6,226 bases of DNA from Bacteroidales bacterium (GTDB taxonomy: Bacteria; Bacteroidota; Bacteroidia; Bacteroidales; UBA12077), in NCBI GenBank assembly GCA_030600865.1, contig JAUVUS010000160.1:1-6226 (forward strand), given 5' to 3'. The notes under the pieces were generated by a model that worked only from the letters and a program-made list of their open reading frames with translations, was not told the DNA's origin and searched no databases. Position numbers and translations under genes: made by a program. How positions within the stretch are numbered: the stretch's first letter is position 1; every line of letters begins with the position of its first letter. Shown one piece after another: positions 1 through 6,071 of the stretch.

Positions 1-14
1 ATAGTGCCCCCAGC

Positions 15-145
15 TTATAACAGCGGGTCAAAATTAAGCGGGGTTTTGGTGGTTTGCGAACTAATTGCTATCTTCAAACTTTATTAACGGGTGATATTGA
101 AACAGGGCGAAATCCCCGCCAAATCTTACCCGCGGACCGTTAAAA
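15..145. repeat. Nested palindromic element, probable dispersed repeat
   Basis: Two pairs of inverted arms are nested almost symmetrically. GCGGGT at 23-28 pairs with ACCCGC at 128-133, and GCGGGG at 38-43 pairs with CCCCGC at 114-119, with 9 and 8 bases between the arms on each side. The outer ends read TTATAAC (15-21) and GTTAAAA (139-145), so the element is bounded by AAC and GTT, as integron attC sites are, although the full consensus RYYYAAC/GTTRRRY is not met. The element is more GC-rich than its surroundings. From memory, similar palindromic segments recur between genes in many Bacteroidota genomes, but I could not check this. It may be a mobile or recombination-associated repeat, or a structured RNA. 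Confidence 0.45.
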
Positions 146-295
146 ACAAGGCGAAAAAAAAGTAAAAAAGTAACTCTCATCTCATCTTGACACAGAAATA
201 ATTTACGGAAAAATGTCACAGTCTGATAATAAAATTCCTTAATTGATTGTTTCAATAAAAAAAGACAAAAAATAATTTAGTATTCCAACCCGCTT

Positions 296-310
296 TTGCT
301 CTTCGAGCAA
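296..310. repeat. Small hairpin, 6-bp stem
   Basis: TTGCTC (296-301) and GAGCAA (305-310) are perfect inverted arms around a TTC loop. No T-run follows, so it does not look like an intrinsic terminator. It lies 67 bases upstream of the kinase reading frame and may be part of the same repeat-derived segment as the next hairpin. Confidence 0.35.
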
Positions 311-325
311 TTAGGAAAGTCAACC

Positions 326-363
326 ATTTAAGCACATCCCGAAAAATCGGGAAGAGCTTAAAT
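326..363. repeat. Two-part inverted repeat just upstream of the kinase gene
   Basis: The outer arms ATTTAAGC (326-333) and GCTTAAAT (356-363) are perfect complements. Inside them sits a second hairpin, CCCGA (338-342) and TCGGG (347-351), around an AAAA loop, with a 4-base bulge on each side (ACAT and AAGA). In RNA this would fold into a long interrupted stem. It ends 13 bases before the ATG at 377. It could be a leader structure, the end of a dispersed repeat, or a terminator-like hairpin of an upstream gene outside the window, though no T-run follows it. Confidence 0.45.
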
Positions 364-376
364 ATTAGCCAACATT

Positions 377-2500
377 ATGTTATTAATTGTAAATAAATTT
401 ATATCTTCGATAAACAAATTCATTAATATGAATAAGTTATCTAAAAGGATATTTATCAGGATAATACTAAGTGTTTCAATATCTGCGATTTCTTTATTTG
501 TAATATTGAGTATCACCGATAAATATCAAGTTAATTTGTTAAATAAAGAAAGATCAAGCTCCACTGCTTTATTTTGCTATTATGATCTTGATAAAGATGG
601 GAATAGCGAAAAATTACATTTAGATAAAAATAATTCAGGAAGAATAGGCCTTATAGTTTATACAAAAGATAAAATAATTGATCACTGGAATTTTAAAGGG
701 GAATGGGGAATAATCAACAAGCCATTCCTTGGCGATTTTGACAATGACGGGAAAGATGAAGTTTTCCTTTTTTCCCGAATTAAGGATTCTCTTTATATAC
801 ATTGTATTGATCCTATTAATAATAAAATTGAATTCCAGAATAAAGCTATAACTAAAGTTTATGAAATACACGGGAGATATGATTTTAATATTTTTACCGG
901 AGTATTATACGACATGGATTATGACGGAATAAAAGAAGTTTATTTTTCAATTGGCACGGGTTATTCAACCAGACCAAGAAATTTATTTGTATATAACTTT
1001 ATAAAAGATACTGTTATTAGATCTCCGGAAAGTTGTGCTGCTTTGTATTCACCAATAATTGCTTATGATCTTAACGATGATACTATCCCCGAATTTTTCT
1101 GTTCAACATATGCCATTGGTAATTGCAATTTAAGTAGAGATTATTCTGATCAATACAGTTGGTTAATGGTTTTTAATTCCGAAATGGAATTTAAATTTCC
1201 ACCGGTGTCAATTGATGCTTATCCTGCTATAACGGAATTTACACCTTTTGATACCGGGGACAATAAATATATTCTTGCTCTGCACCTCTACATCGGTACT
1301 AAAAACTTCCCGAGTTTTTTAGCTCTATTCGATAATAAAGGGAGGATTATCAGGAAAAGAAATATAGAATATAAACAAACATGGAAAGGAGCAATACTTA
1401 TTTCAAACGATGATGATTACAAAACAACTTACCTGCTTAAAGCCAATGGTAAGGTTTTCAAAATTGACACAAGCCTGAATATTAAAAAGCATTACAGTCT
1501 TCCAAAAATATCTAGCCCATCTCATTTTCAGAAATTAGATATAGATGAAAATGGTAAAGATGAATATATTTTCACCGGACAAAATTCAAATCAATTTGTT
1601 ATTACAAGACATGATTTCAATCACCCTGTTTCTGTTTCATTAGCGGATAATTTTAAGTTCCCTTTATTCTCGTTGAAAAAATCAAATCAATCATCATCAG
1701 AATTATTTTTGGATACTGAAGAGTATTCGTATTATTTTAGTTACGGAAAATCGTTAGCATATAAATATTGGTATTTCCTACTTATCATAAATGCTATGTT
1801 TATTTACCTGTTTTTTTATATTACAACCAAGGTAAAAGAATACAGAAAATTAAAAATTAGTAATACAGAAAAGAAGATATCAGAACTTCAACTAAAATCA
1901 TTTCAAAATCAAATTGACCCGCATTTTACCTTTAATATATTAGAAACATTCGGAAATTTAATAACTGAGAAAAATGCTGAAAAAGCGAGTTTCATTTTTA
2001 ACAATTATACCAAAATCTTAAAATCAGCTATTATTAATTCCGACAGGGTATTCATCCCATTAAAAGAAGAACTAAGTTTTGTAAAAAGTTATTTAGATTT
2101 GGAAAGATACAGATATAATCACAAATTCAATTACCAATTTAATATACAGAAAGGATTAAATGAAAACATAATCATCCCTAAAATGTTGGTTCATATATTT
2201 GTTGAAAATGCTATAAAGCATGGAATAAGGCATCTCGATTCAGATGGAATAATAAAAATAGAAGTATATCATAAAAATGGTTCATATAATATCAATATTG
2301 AAGATAATGGAGTAGGACGAGAAAAAGCAAAAAAGTGTGTGAACTTTTCAACTGGTAAAGGTTTAGATATATTAAATCAAATTCTGGAGCTGTATTACAA
2401 ATTATATAAGCATAAAATTACTTATAACATAATTGATTTGTATAATAATAAAGAAGCTTCCGGCACACAGGTAAAAATTCAAATTCCGGTAAAAAACTAA
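377..2500 (+). CDS. LytS-type sensor histidine kinase with FG-GAP/VCBS-like periplasmic sensor
   Basis: Inner-membrane sensor kinase of 707 residues. A transmembrane helix at about 25-46 is followed by a ~415-residue extracytoplasmic region. This contains Asp-rich motifs of FG-GAP/VCBS type at D70-G75 (DLDKDG), D120-G125 (DFDNDG), D179-G184 (DMDYDG), D231 and D388, with degenerate copies near 292 and 345. The ~45-60-residue spacing suggests a beta-propeller. A second helix at about 464-483 leads through a charged linker to the His_kinase (PF06580-type) domain, with the DPHFTFN motif placing the phospho-accepting histidine at H516. An HATPase domain follows: N-box E610/N611/H615, G1 box DNGVGR at 643-648, G2 box TGKGL at 659-663. 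It should autophosphorylate and pass phosphate to the regulator encoded one base downstream. The signal is unknown. Met18 (base 428) is a likely alternative start, because it directly precedes the basic LSKR stretch and the membrane helix, while the ATG at 377 abuts a repeat. Neither start has a Shine-Dalgarno sequence. Family assignment is strong; the propeller fold is inferred. Confidence 0.9.
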   Translation: MLLIVNKFISSINKFINMNKLSKRIFIRIILSVSISAISLFVILSITDKYQVNLLNKERSSSTALFCYYDLDKDGNSEKLHLDKNNSGRIGLIVYTKDKIIDHWNFKGEWGIINKPFLGDFDNDGKDEVFLFSRIKDSLYIHCIDPINNKIEFQNKAITKVYEIHGRYDFNIFTGVLYDMDYDGIKEVYFSIGTGYSTRPRNLFVYNFIKDTVIRSPESCAALYSPIIAYDLNDDTIPEFFCSTYAIGNCNLSRDYSDQYSWLMVFNSEMEFKFPPVSIDAYPAITEFTPFDTGDNKYILALHLYIGTKNFPSFLALFDNKGRIIRKRNIEYKQTWKGAILISNDDDYKTTYLLKANGKVFKIDTSLNIKKHYSLPKISSPSHFQKLDIDENGKDEYIFTGQNSNQFVITRHDFNHPVSVSLADNFKFPLFSLKKSNQSSSELFLDTEEYSYYFSYGKSLAYKYWYFLLIINAMFIYLFFYITTKVKEYRKLKISNTEKKISELQLKSFQNQIDPHFTFNILETFGNLITEKNAEKASFIFNNYTKILKSAIINSDRVFIPLKEELSFVKSYLDLERYRYNHKFNYQFNIQKGLNENIIIPKMLVHIFVENAIKHGIRHLDSDGIIKIEVYHKNGSYNINIEDNGVGREKAKKCVNFSTGKGLDILNQILELYYKLYKHKITYNIIDLYNNKEASGTQVKIQIPVKN

Positions 2501-2501
2501 C

Positions 2502-3074
2502 ATGATAATGAAAGAGATAAGCTGCATAATAATTGATGACGAACTTGAAATAAGAAACAGGGTTGAAAGCCTGCTATTGAAATTTGAAGGTGTCAAAGTT
2601 ATCTCGAAAGAAGGCATTTCCGAAAAAGCAATTGAAAAAGTAATCGAATTAAAACCCGATATAGTCTTTATTGATATTGAAATGCCCCGAATGAATGGAT
2701 TCGATATAATTAATAAAATCAGGGAACAATTTTGTTATCCTACCTTTATTTTTGTAACCGCGTACAATCAGTATGCAATTAAAGCAATAAAAAAAGAAGC
2801 TTTCGATTTTTTATTAAAACCTGTCGATATAGAAGAGCTTTCGCAAACGATTGAGCGATATAAAGAAAAAATTGCCCATCATATTAATCATCCCAAAATT
2901 CAATGCTTGAGCGAAAGAGAAAAAGAAGTTCTGGAACTACTTTTACAAGGATTCTCCAGCAAAAAAATTGCCAAAAAGCTATTTATTAGCAAAGCAACCA
3001 TCGACACCCATCGAAGAAATATTCTTGAGAAGACAGGGATGAAATCAACGGCAGAGTTGATAGCACTTAAATGA
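2502..3074 (+). CDS. Response regulator, receiver plus LuxR/NarL-type HTH
   Basis: Cytoplasmic transcription factor of 190 residues, the probable partner of the upstream kinase. The receiver domain covers about 5-122, with the acidic pair D12/D13, phospho-acceptor D58 (FIDIEMP), the conserved T86 and K106 followed by proline. The C-terminal domain, about 134-190, is a GerE/LuxR-type helix-turn-helix: LSEREKEVLELL, then SSKKIAKKLFISKATIDTHR and the final helix. Phosphorylation at D58 would be expected to promote dimerisation and DNA binding. The start codon lies one base after the kinase stop (TAA-C-ATG), so the genes are very probably co-transcribed and translationally coupled. Met3 at 2508 is a possible alternative start. 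Kinases of the LytS type are usually paired with LytTR-domain regulators; here the receiver looks LytTR-family-like (TAYNQYAIKA, then DFLLKPVD) but the output domain is of LuxR type. Target genes are not identifiable. Confidence 0.93.
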   Translation: MIMKEISCIIIDDELEIRNRVESLLLKFEGVKVISKEGISEKAIEKVIELKPDIVFIDIEMPRMNGFDIINKIREQFCYPTFIFVTAYNQYAIKAIKKEAFDFLLKPVDIEELSQTIERYKEKIAHHINHPKIQCLSEREKEVLELLLQGFSSKKIAKKLFISKATIDTHRRNILEKTGMKSTAELIALK

Positions 3075-3134
3075 GCAACTGCTTTACAAGTTTTGAGTAT
3101 TAGTGTTTTTTGGCAAAATATAACTCCGGGTCCA

Positions 3135-3157
3135 GTAAAACTTAAATTTTGTTTTAC
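3135..3157. terminator. AT-rich hairpin between convergent genes, possible terminator
   Basis: GTAAAAC (3135-3141) and GTTTTAC (3151-3157) form a 7-bp stem around a 9-base AT-only loop. It lies in the 88-base gap between the 3' ends of the response regulator (+) and the toxin gene (-), where a bidirectional terminator would be expected. The stem is weak and no T-run follows on either strand, so the call rests mostly on position. Confidence 0.3.
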
Positions 3158-3162
3158 AGAAA

Positions 3163-3534
3163 TTATCTTTCGTAATAAATCAAATCTAATTCCTTAACTT
3201 TTTTAAAATCAGCATCTGATGTTAATAAGGGTAAATCAAGGTACATTGCACTTGCCATGATTATGCTGTCAGGTAATTTTACTGAATTTTCTTGTTTAAT
3301 TTTTATCACAATTGATTTTATTCGATTATTAATATCAATTATAATGCACTCCGATAAAAAATTTTCAATTAACTTTCGCTCCTTCGTGTTAATGTCTTTA
3401 AAACCTAATAGTTCAAGCTGAGTAATAAAAGAAACATGTAATTGTTTCTCGTCTAATAATTCTGCCAAAGTTTGATCCCCGGAAAGTAAATACAGGACTA
3501 TATTTGTATCTATAAAAAGCTTATTCCCATTCAT
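3163..3534 (-). CDS. vapC: VapC-like PIN-domain ribonuclease toxin
   Basis: A 123-residue, single-domain PIN protein, the usual size for a VapC toxin. The acidic residues expected to bind Mg2+/Mn2+ are present in the right order: D9 in the N-terminal FIDTN motif, E41 in ITQLELLG, D89 in KLPDSIIMASA, and D107/D109 in LLTSDADF. PIN toxins of this type are metal-dependent endoribonucleases that cut tRNA or other RNA and halt growth when not bound by their antitoxin; the actual target cannot be read from the sequence. The ATG at 3532-3534 overlaps the end of the antitoxin frame by 14 bases, so translation is probably coupled and the two genes share one transcript. The gene looks intact and full length. 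It is convergent with the two-component operon. Confidence 0.9.
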   Translation of the reverse strand: MNGNKLFIDTNIVLYLLSGDQTLAELLDEKQLHVSFITQLELLGFKDINTKERKLIENFLSECIIIDINNRIKSIVIKIKQENSVKLPDSIIMASAMYLDLPLLTSDADFKKVKELDLIYYER

Positions 3535-3694
3535 CTCGCATTCTCTTTTGTATAATTAAAGCATCTTCCTTTAATTTTATTACTCCGCAATACTTGCGAA
3601 CTTTTATCCCCTTCGTTTTTCTTTCCTGCATTACCCTTTTCATCATTAAAAGGATGGTATTTTTTGTTGCTCCTTTTTTTATTACTACTACCAT
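3521..3694 (-). CDS. vapB: Short VapB-like antitoxin overlapping vapC
   Basis: A 57-residue frame directly upstream of and overlapping the toxin. It opens with ATG at 3692-3694 (MVVVIKKGATKNTILLM) and ends YCGVIKLKEDALIIQKRMRD-EWE before a TAA at 3521-3523. The protein is very basic in the middle (MQERKTKGIKVRKYCG) and ends in a charged helix-like tail, as expected for an antitoxin whose C-terminus wraps the toxin. From memory, the ending YCG-x-I-x-LKED...IQK...RDEWE is typical of antitoxins paired with PIN toxins in Bacteroidota; I could not verify this by search. The N-terminal part would be the dimerising and DNA-binding region, but I do not recognise a specific fold such as AbrB or RHH. 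The product should neutralise VapC and, with it, repress its own promoter. It is small enough to be missed by gene callers. Confidence 0.85.
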   Translation of the reverse strand: MVVVIKKGATKNTILLMMKRVMQERKTKGIKVRKYCGVIKLKEDALIIQKRMRDEWE

Positions 3695-3710
3695 AGTTAT
3701 TAGTTTTTTG

Positions 3711-3718
3711 TAAAGTTA
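3711..3718 (-). promoter_or_regulatory. Possible -7 promoter element for vapBC
   Basis: On the minus strand these bases read TAACTTTA, seven of eight matches to the Bacteroidota -7 consensus TAnnTTTG. The element lies 16 bases upstream of the antitoxin ATG, giving a plausible short leader. No clear TTG-type -33 element is visible about 20 bases further upstream, so this is tentative. Confidence 0.3.
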
Positions 3719-3779
3719 AGAATTTTTTATCGATTTTTGGGATGCATTATGCCAACAGATGCTTATTCCCTAATCTTTT

Positions 3780-3798
3780 CCAAAGTTTGGAACTTTGG
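3780..3798. repeat. Perfect inverted repeat CCAAAGTT-TGG-AACTTTGG
   Basis: Eight-base arms (3780-3787 and 3791-3798) flank a 3-base loop. It sits two bases from the 20-base palindrome at 3801-3820. It could be a protein-binding site, a hairpin, or a short dispersed palindrome. No T-run follows on the plus strand. On the minus strand it is followed by AAAAGATTAGGG, also not terminator-like. Confidence 0.55.
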
Positions 3799-3800
3799 TT

Positions 3801-3849
3801 ACTACTCATTAATGAGTAGTTAAAATCATTATAAATGAGTATTGCTCAT
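3801..3849. promoter_or_regulatory. Palindromic operator-like sites sharing AATGAGTA
   Basis: ACTACTCATTAATGAGTAGT at 3801-3820 is a perfect 20-base palindrome with no loop, the form expected of a site for a dimeric DNA-binding protein rather than an RNA hairpin. The half-site AATGAGTA (3811-3818) recurs at 3834-3841, 23 bases downstream, where it starts a second, imperfect palindrome (ATGAG-TATTG-CTCAT, 3835-3849). The 23-base spacing is close to two helical turns, which would place both sites on about the same face of the DNA. The sites lie between two divergent genes: 107 bases from the vapB start and about 190 from the secreted-protein start. Which gene they control, if either, is inference. 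Confidence 0.4.
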
Positions 3850-3903
3850 CCCTTTTTTCAATACTAACTTGCATAAAAAAAAGCGTTAGCTTTTATTATT
3901 ACT

Positions 3904-3954
3904 CTTGAAAGCCGGTTACTTTAAATGTCTGATAGTCTGTAACGACACTTCAAG
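3904..3954. repeat. Nested inverted repeat, possible leader structure
   Basis: CTTGAA (3904-3909) pairs with TTCAAG (3949-3954), and GTTAC (3915-3919) pairs with GTAAC (3939-3943). Exactly five unpaired bases separate the arms on each side, and the terminal loop is 19 bases. In a plus-strand transcript this gives a stem with a symmetric internal loop, 84 bases before the secreted-protein start. It resembles no riboswitch that I recognise. Confidence 0.35.
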
Positions 3955-4038
3955 GGCATATAAGCTACAGTTCCTCGCTTCTTTATTTTATTATTTATTA
4001 ACAGCTTTTGGGGCTGGGGCAATAAAAACTTATTAGTT

Positions 4039-6036
4039 ATGAAAACAATACTTACTAATTTTAAAAAGTATAATCGTTTTGTCATTGGTTTTGTTATTGG
4101 TTTTATGTTTTGCTTTAACAGTTTTGGACAATCTGAAATAATGAATGATTACAATCCTTGGAATGTTGATATCCCTGATTATGGTGGTAATCATGTTTGT
4201 TCCGATTTAGGACTGATAGTAGCACCTAGTAATGCGATAATTACTAAGGTTAAAGTTTATTATGAAATAAGACATACCTATCCAGGTGATTTAGATGTAT
4301 GGTTAACTTCATATTATAATGGTAGTTGGCATGATTACTATTTATATCATTATGGAGATTTAGGAAGTACAGACAATATTGTAGAAACGAGAGATAATAT
4401 ACATGCTTGGGATGGAGCTTTAGCTAATCAAACTTGGTATTTATGTGTTTTAGATAATGCTACAGGCGATATTGGATATATTGATTTTTTTCAAGTTTGG
4501 GTCACTTATTGTGATTTAGTTGATGATACTTGGGTAATGGTAGTAGAGCAAAACACTTGTGAATATGCTTATTTAGATTGGTATAATTGCACTGACAATG
4601 TACAGGGGTTTCGAATTGAAAGGGATGGAAATGAAATTGCTAATTTGTCAGCAAGTGCTTCAGATTATACAGATAATAGTGTAAGTGAAGGTTACCATGA
4701 ATACTGTGTCTATGCATACAATGATTGTAGTCAAAGTTATAGTTGCGGGGATGTAACAGTGAAAGAAGAATCTGTATCACCGTCAAGTGCTTCTGCAAGT
4801 CCAAATCCTGTTTGTTCAGGCAATTCAACCACATTAAGTAAATCAGGCGGGTCATTGGGTACAGGTGCATCATGGAAATGGTATAAAAATAGTTGTGGGG
4901 GAACTTATATAGGTACAGGTAGTTCAGTTTCAGTATCACCCACATCAACAACTACATATTATGTCAGAGCAGAAGGGGATTGTAATACTACATCTTGTGC
5001 AAGTGTAACGGTAACTAATAAAACAAATTCAACCGCACCAACAAGTGCATCAGCAAGCCCAAACCCTGTTTGTTCAGGTAATTCAACCACATTGAGTAAA
5101 TCAGGTGGGTCATTGGGTACAGGTGCATCATGGAAATGGTATAAAAATAGTTGTGGTGGTACTTATGTAGGTTCTGGCAGTTCAGTTTCAGTATCTCCAA
5201 CTACTACAACAACTTATTATGTTAGAGCAGAAGGGGATTGTAATACAACATCTTGTGCAAGTGTAACGGTAATTGTAAATCCTTTACCTACGGCTCAATT
5301 TTCAACATCCAGTACAACTATCAACGAAGGAGATTGTATAAATTTCATTGATCAAAGTACTAATACTACAAGTTGGTCATGGACATTTACAGGAGCTACT
5401 CCAAATTCTTCGACTTCTCAAAATCCAATAAATATATGTTACAACACACAAGGAACATATACAGTAACCTTAACTGCAACAAACTCGTGTGGAGCAGATA
5501 CAGAAACAAAAACAAATTATATTTCAGTATACGGAAATTCACCAATTGCTGATTTTACAGGCACTCCAACAAGTGGTACTGAGTCATTGACTGTTCAGTT
5601 TACTGATCAGTCAAGTAATTCTCCAACCAGTTGGTCATGGAATTTTGGTGATAGTGATACTTCCACAGATCAAAATCCAACTCATACCTACAATAATCTT
5701 GGAAATTATACTGTATCTCTAACTGCAACAAATTCCTATGGTGATGATACAGAAACAAAAACTGATTATATTAGTGTTATTGTGGGTATAGAAGACATTG
5801 AAACTGATAATCAAATCAATATCTACCCTAATCCAACAAACGGCACATTAATTATTGAAGCCAGTATTGATATAAATTATATAAAAATTTACGATTTGAT
5901 TGGTAGCTTGGTTTATGAGAACAAATTTAAACCGGAGATAAATATTTCTCATTTTGATGAAGGTATTTATTTGTTAAAACTTTATTCTAAAGAAGGCGAA
6001 ATTCTAAAAACTGAAAAAATAATTGTAAATAAATAA
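4039..6036 (+). CDS. Secreted modular protein: P-domain, Fn3-like, Ig-like x2, PKD x2, T9SS sorting domain
   Basis: Exported protein of 665 residues. A signal peptide (basic KKYNR, then a hydrophobic stretch at 14-28) is probably cut after G30, leaving Q31 as the new N-terminus. Residues ~35-158 resemble the P-domain of proprotein convertases: RHTYPGDLDVWL at 78-89, W125 with the QTWYLCVLDNATGDIGYI stretch at 131-148, then VWVTYC. A fibronectin-III-like module with several cysteines spans ~160-243. Two almost identical Ig-like repeats follow at 249-325 and 335-411, then PKD domains at ~415-498 and ~500-581, with the usual WSWTF/WSWNFGD and YTVTLTATN/YTVSLTATN motifs. The C-terminus, 584-665, is a type A T9SS sorting domain (INIYPNPTNG, GIYLLKL, final KTEKIIVNK), so the protein should cross the outer membrane by T9SS and be anchored to the surface or released. 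No protease or glycosidase domain is visible. An adhesive or binding role is inferred. The start is fixed by the signal peptide; no Shine-Dalgarno sequence is present. Confidence 0.92.
   Translation: MKTILTNFKKYNRFVIGFVIGFMFCFNSFGQSEIMNDYNPWNVDIPDYGGNHVCSDLGLIVAPSNAIITKVKVYYEIRHTYPGDLDVWLTSYYNGSWHDYYLYHYGDLGSTDNIVETRDNIHAWDGALANQTWYLCVLDNATGDIGYIDFFQVWVTYCDLVDDTWVMVVEQNTCEYAYLDWYNCTDNVQGFRIERDGNEIANLSASASDYTDNSVSEGYHEYCVYAYNDCSQSYSCGDVTVKEESVSPSSASASPNPVCSGNSTTLSKSGGSLGTGASWKWYKNSCGGTYIGTGSSVSVSPTSTTTYYVRAEGDCNTTSCASVTVTNKTNSTAPTSASASPNPVCSGNSTTLSKSGGSLGTGASWKWYKNSCGGTYVGSGSSVSVSPTTTTTYYVRAEGDCNTTSCASVTVIVNPLPTAQFSTSSTTINEGDCINFIDQSTNTTSWSWTFTGATPNSSTSQNPINICYNTQGTYTVTLTATNSCGADTETKTNYISVYGNSPIADFTGTPTSGTESLTVQFTDQSSNSPTSWSWNFGDSDTSTDQNPTHTYNNLGNYTVSLTATNSYGDDTETKTDYISVIVGIEDIETDNQINIYPNPTNGTLIIEASIDINYIKIYDLIGSLVYENKFKPEINISHFDEGIYLLKLYSKEGEILKTEKIIVNK
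4783..5271 (+). repeat. Tandem 231-bp coding repeat, 258-bp period
   Basis: Copies at 4783-5013 and 5041-5271 encode the two Ig-like modules of the secreted protein, separated by a 27-base linker. By hand alignment I count about 22 mismatches in 231 bases (about 90% identity), with no indels and only about four amino-acid changes (S249/T335, I291/V377, T293/S379, S303/T389). Most differences are therefore silent. A weaker in-frame repeat of the same kind links the two PKD modules, where residues 473-497 and 556-580 align with an 83-residue offset. Confidence 0.9.
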
Positions 6037-6071
6037 TACATTTTGTAATCATTTTATACTTTTCCTAAATA

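Larger units (their letters stand above)
1..376. other. Non-coding, repeat-rich region upstream of the kinase operon
   Basis: I find no convincing gene here. The left ~145 bases are relatively GC-rich and form a nested inverted repeat (separate entry). The middle, about 145-285, is AT-rich and featureless. The right part, 286-376, holds two hairpins (296-310 and 326-363) and ends directly at the ATG of the kinase reading frame. A 64-codon minus-strand frame at 61-255 starts at TTG and lies largely inside the palindromic element, so I do not call it a gene. The promoter of the kinase operon should lie in or just downstream of this region. The nearest weak match to the Bacteroidota -7 motif TAnnTTTG is TATCTTCG at 402-409, without a clear -33 partner. 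Confidence 0.7.
3695..4038. other. Divergent intergenic region with clustered palindromes
   Basis: This 344-base gap separates the leftward vapBC unit from the rightward secreted-protein gene, so it must hold promoters for both. I see no coding frame. It contains, in order, a vapB promoter candidate (3711-3718), a perfect 8-bp-stem hairpin (3780-3798), a perfect 20-base palindrome (3801-3820) with a related imperfect one (3835-3849), a weak AAAAGC/GCTTTT hairpin (3879-3894) followed by TATTATT, and a nested inverted repeat (3904-3954). The last ~65 bases before the ATG at 4039 are T- and A-rich. I could not place a convincing TTG/TAnnTTTG promoter pair there. Confidence 0.7.

Noticed and set aside
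61..255. 64-codon minus-strand reading frame in the left non-coding region
   Set aside because: It starts at TTG, lies mostly inside the nested palindromic element, has no recognisable motif or neighbour relation, and is best explained as an open frame through a repeat.
635..871. 78-codon minus-strand frame inside the kinase gene
   Set aside because: It is fully antisense to a strong coding region with clear domain motifs. Its composition is that expected of the complement of AT-rich codons.
2402..2617. 71-codon minus-strand frame across the kinase/regulator junction
   Set aside because: It is antisense to the end of the ATPase domain and the start of the receiver domain, both of which are clearly coding.
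3879..3894. AAAAGC-GTTA-GCTTTT hairpin as an intrinsic terminator
   Set aside because: The stem is six base pairs, mostly A-T, and no plus-strand gene ends nearby that would need terminating.
3135..4038. Link between the toxin-antitoxin module and the palindromes as a phage-defence island
   Set aside because: No other defence, phage or mobility gene is present. One vapBC pair beside a surface-protein gene is ordinary chromosomal content.
4640..5200. Two minus-strand frames (4640-4951, 5015-5200) with similar proteins
   Set aside because: Their resemblance comes only from the two Ig-like DNA repeats on the opposite strand; they are shadows of the secreted-protein gene.
4783..5271. Possible CRISPR or mobile-element origin of the repeated DNA
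   Set aside because: There are only two long in-frame copies that encode protein modules, with no short spacers, terminal inverted repeats or transposase.
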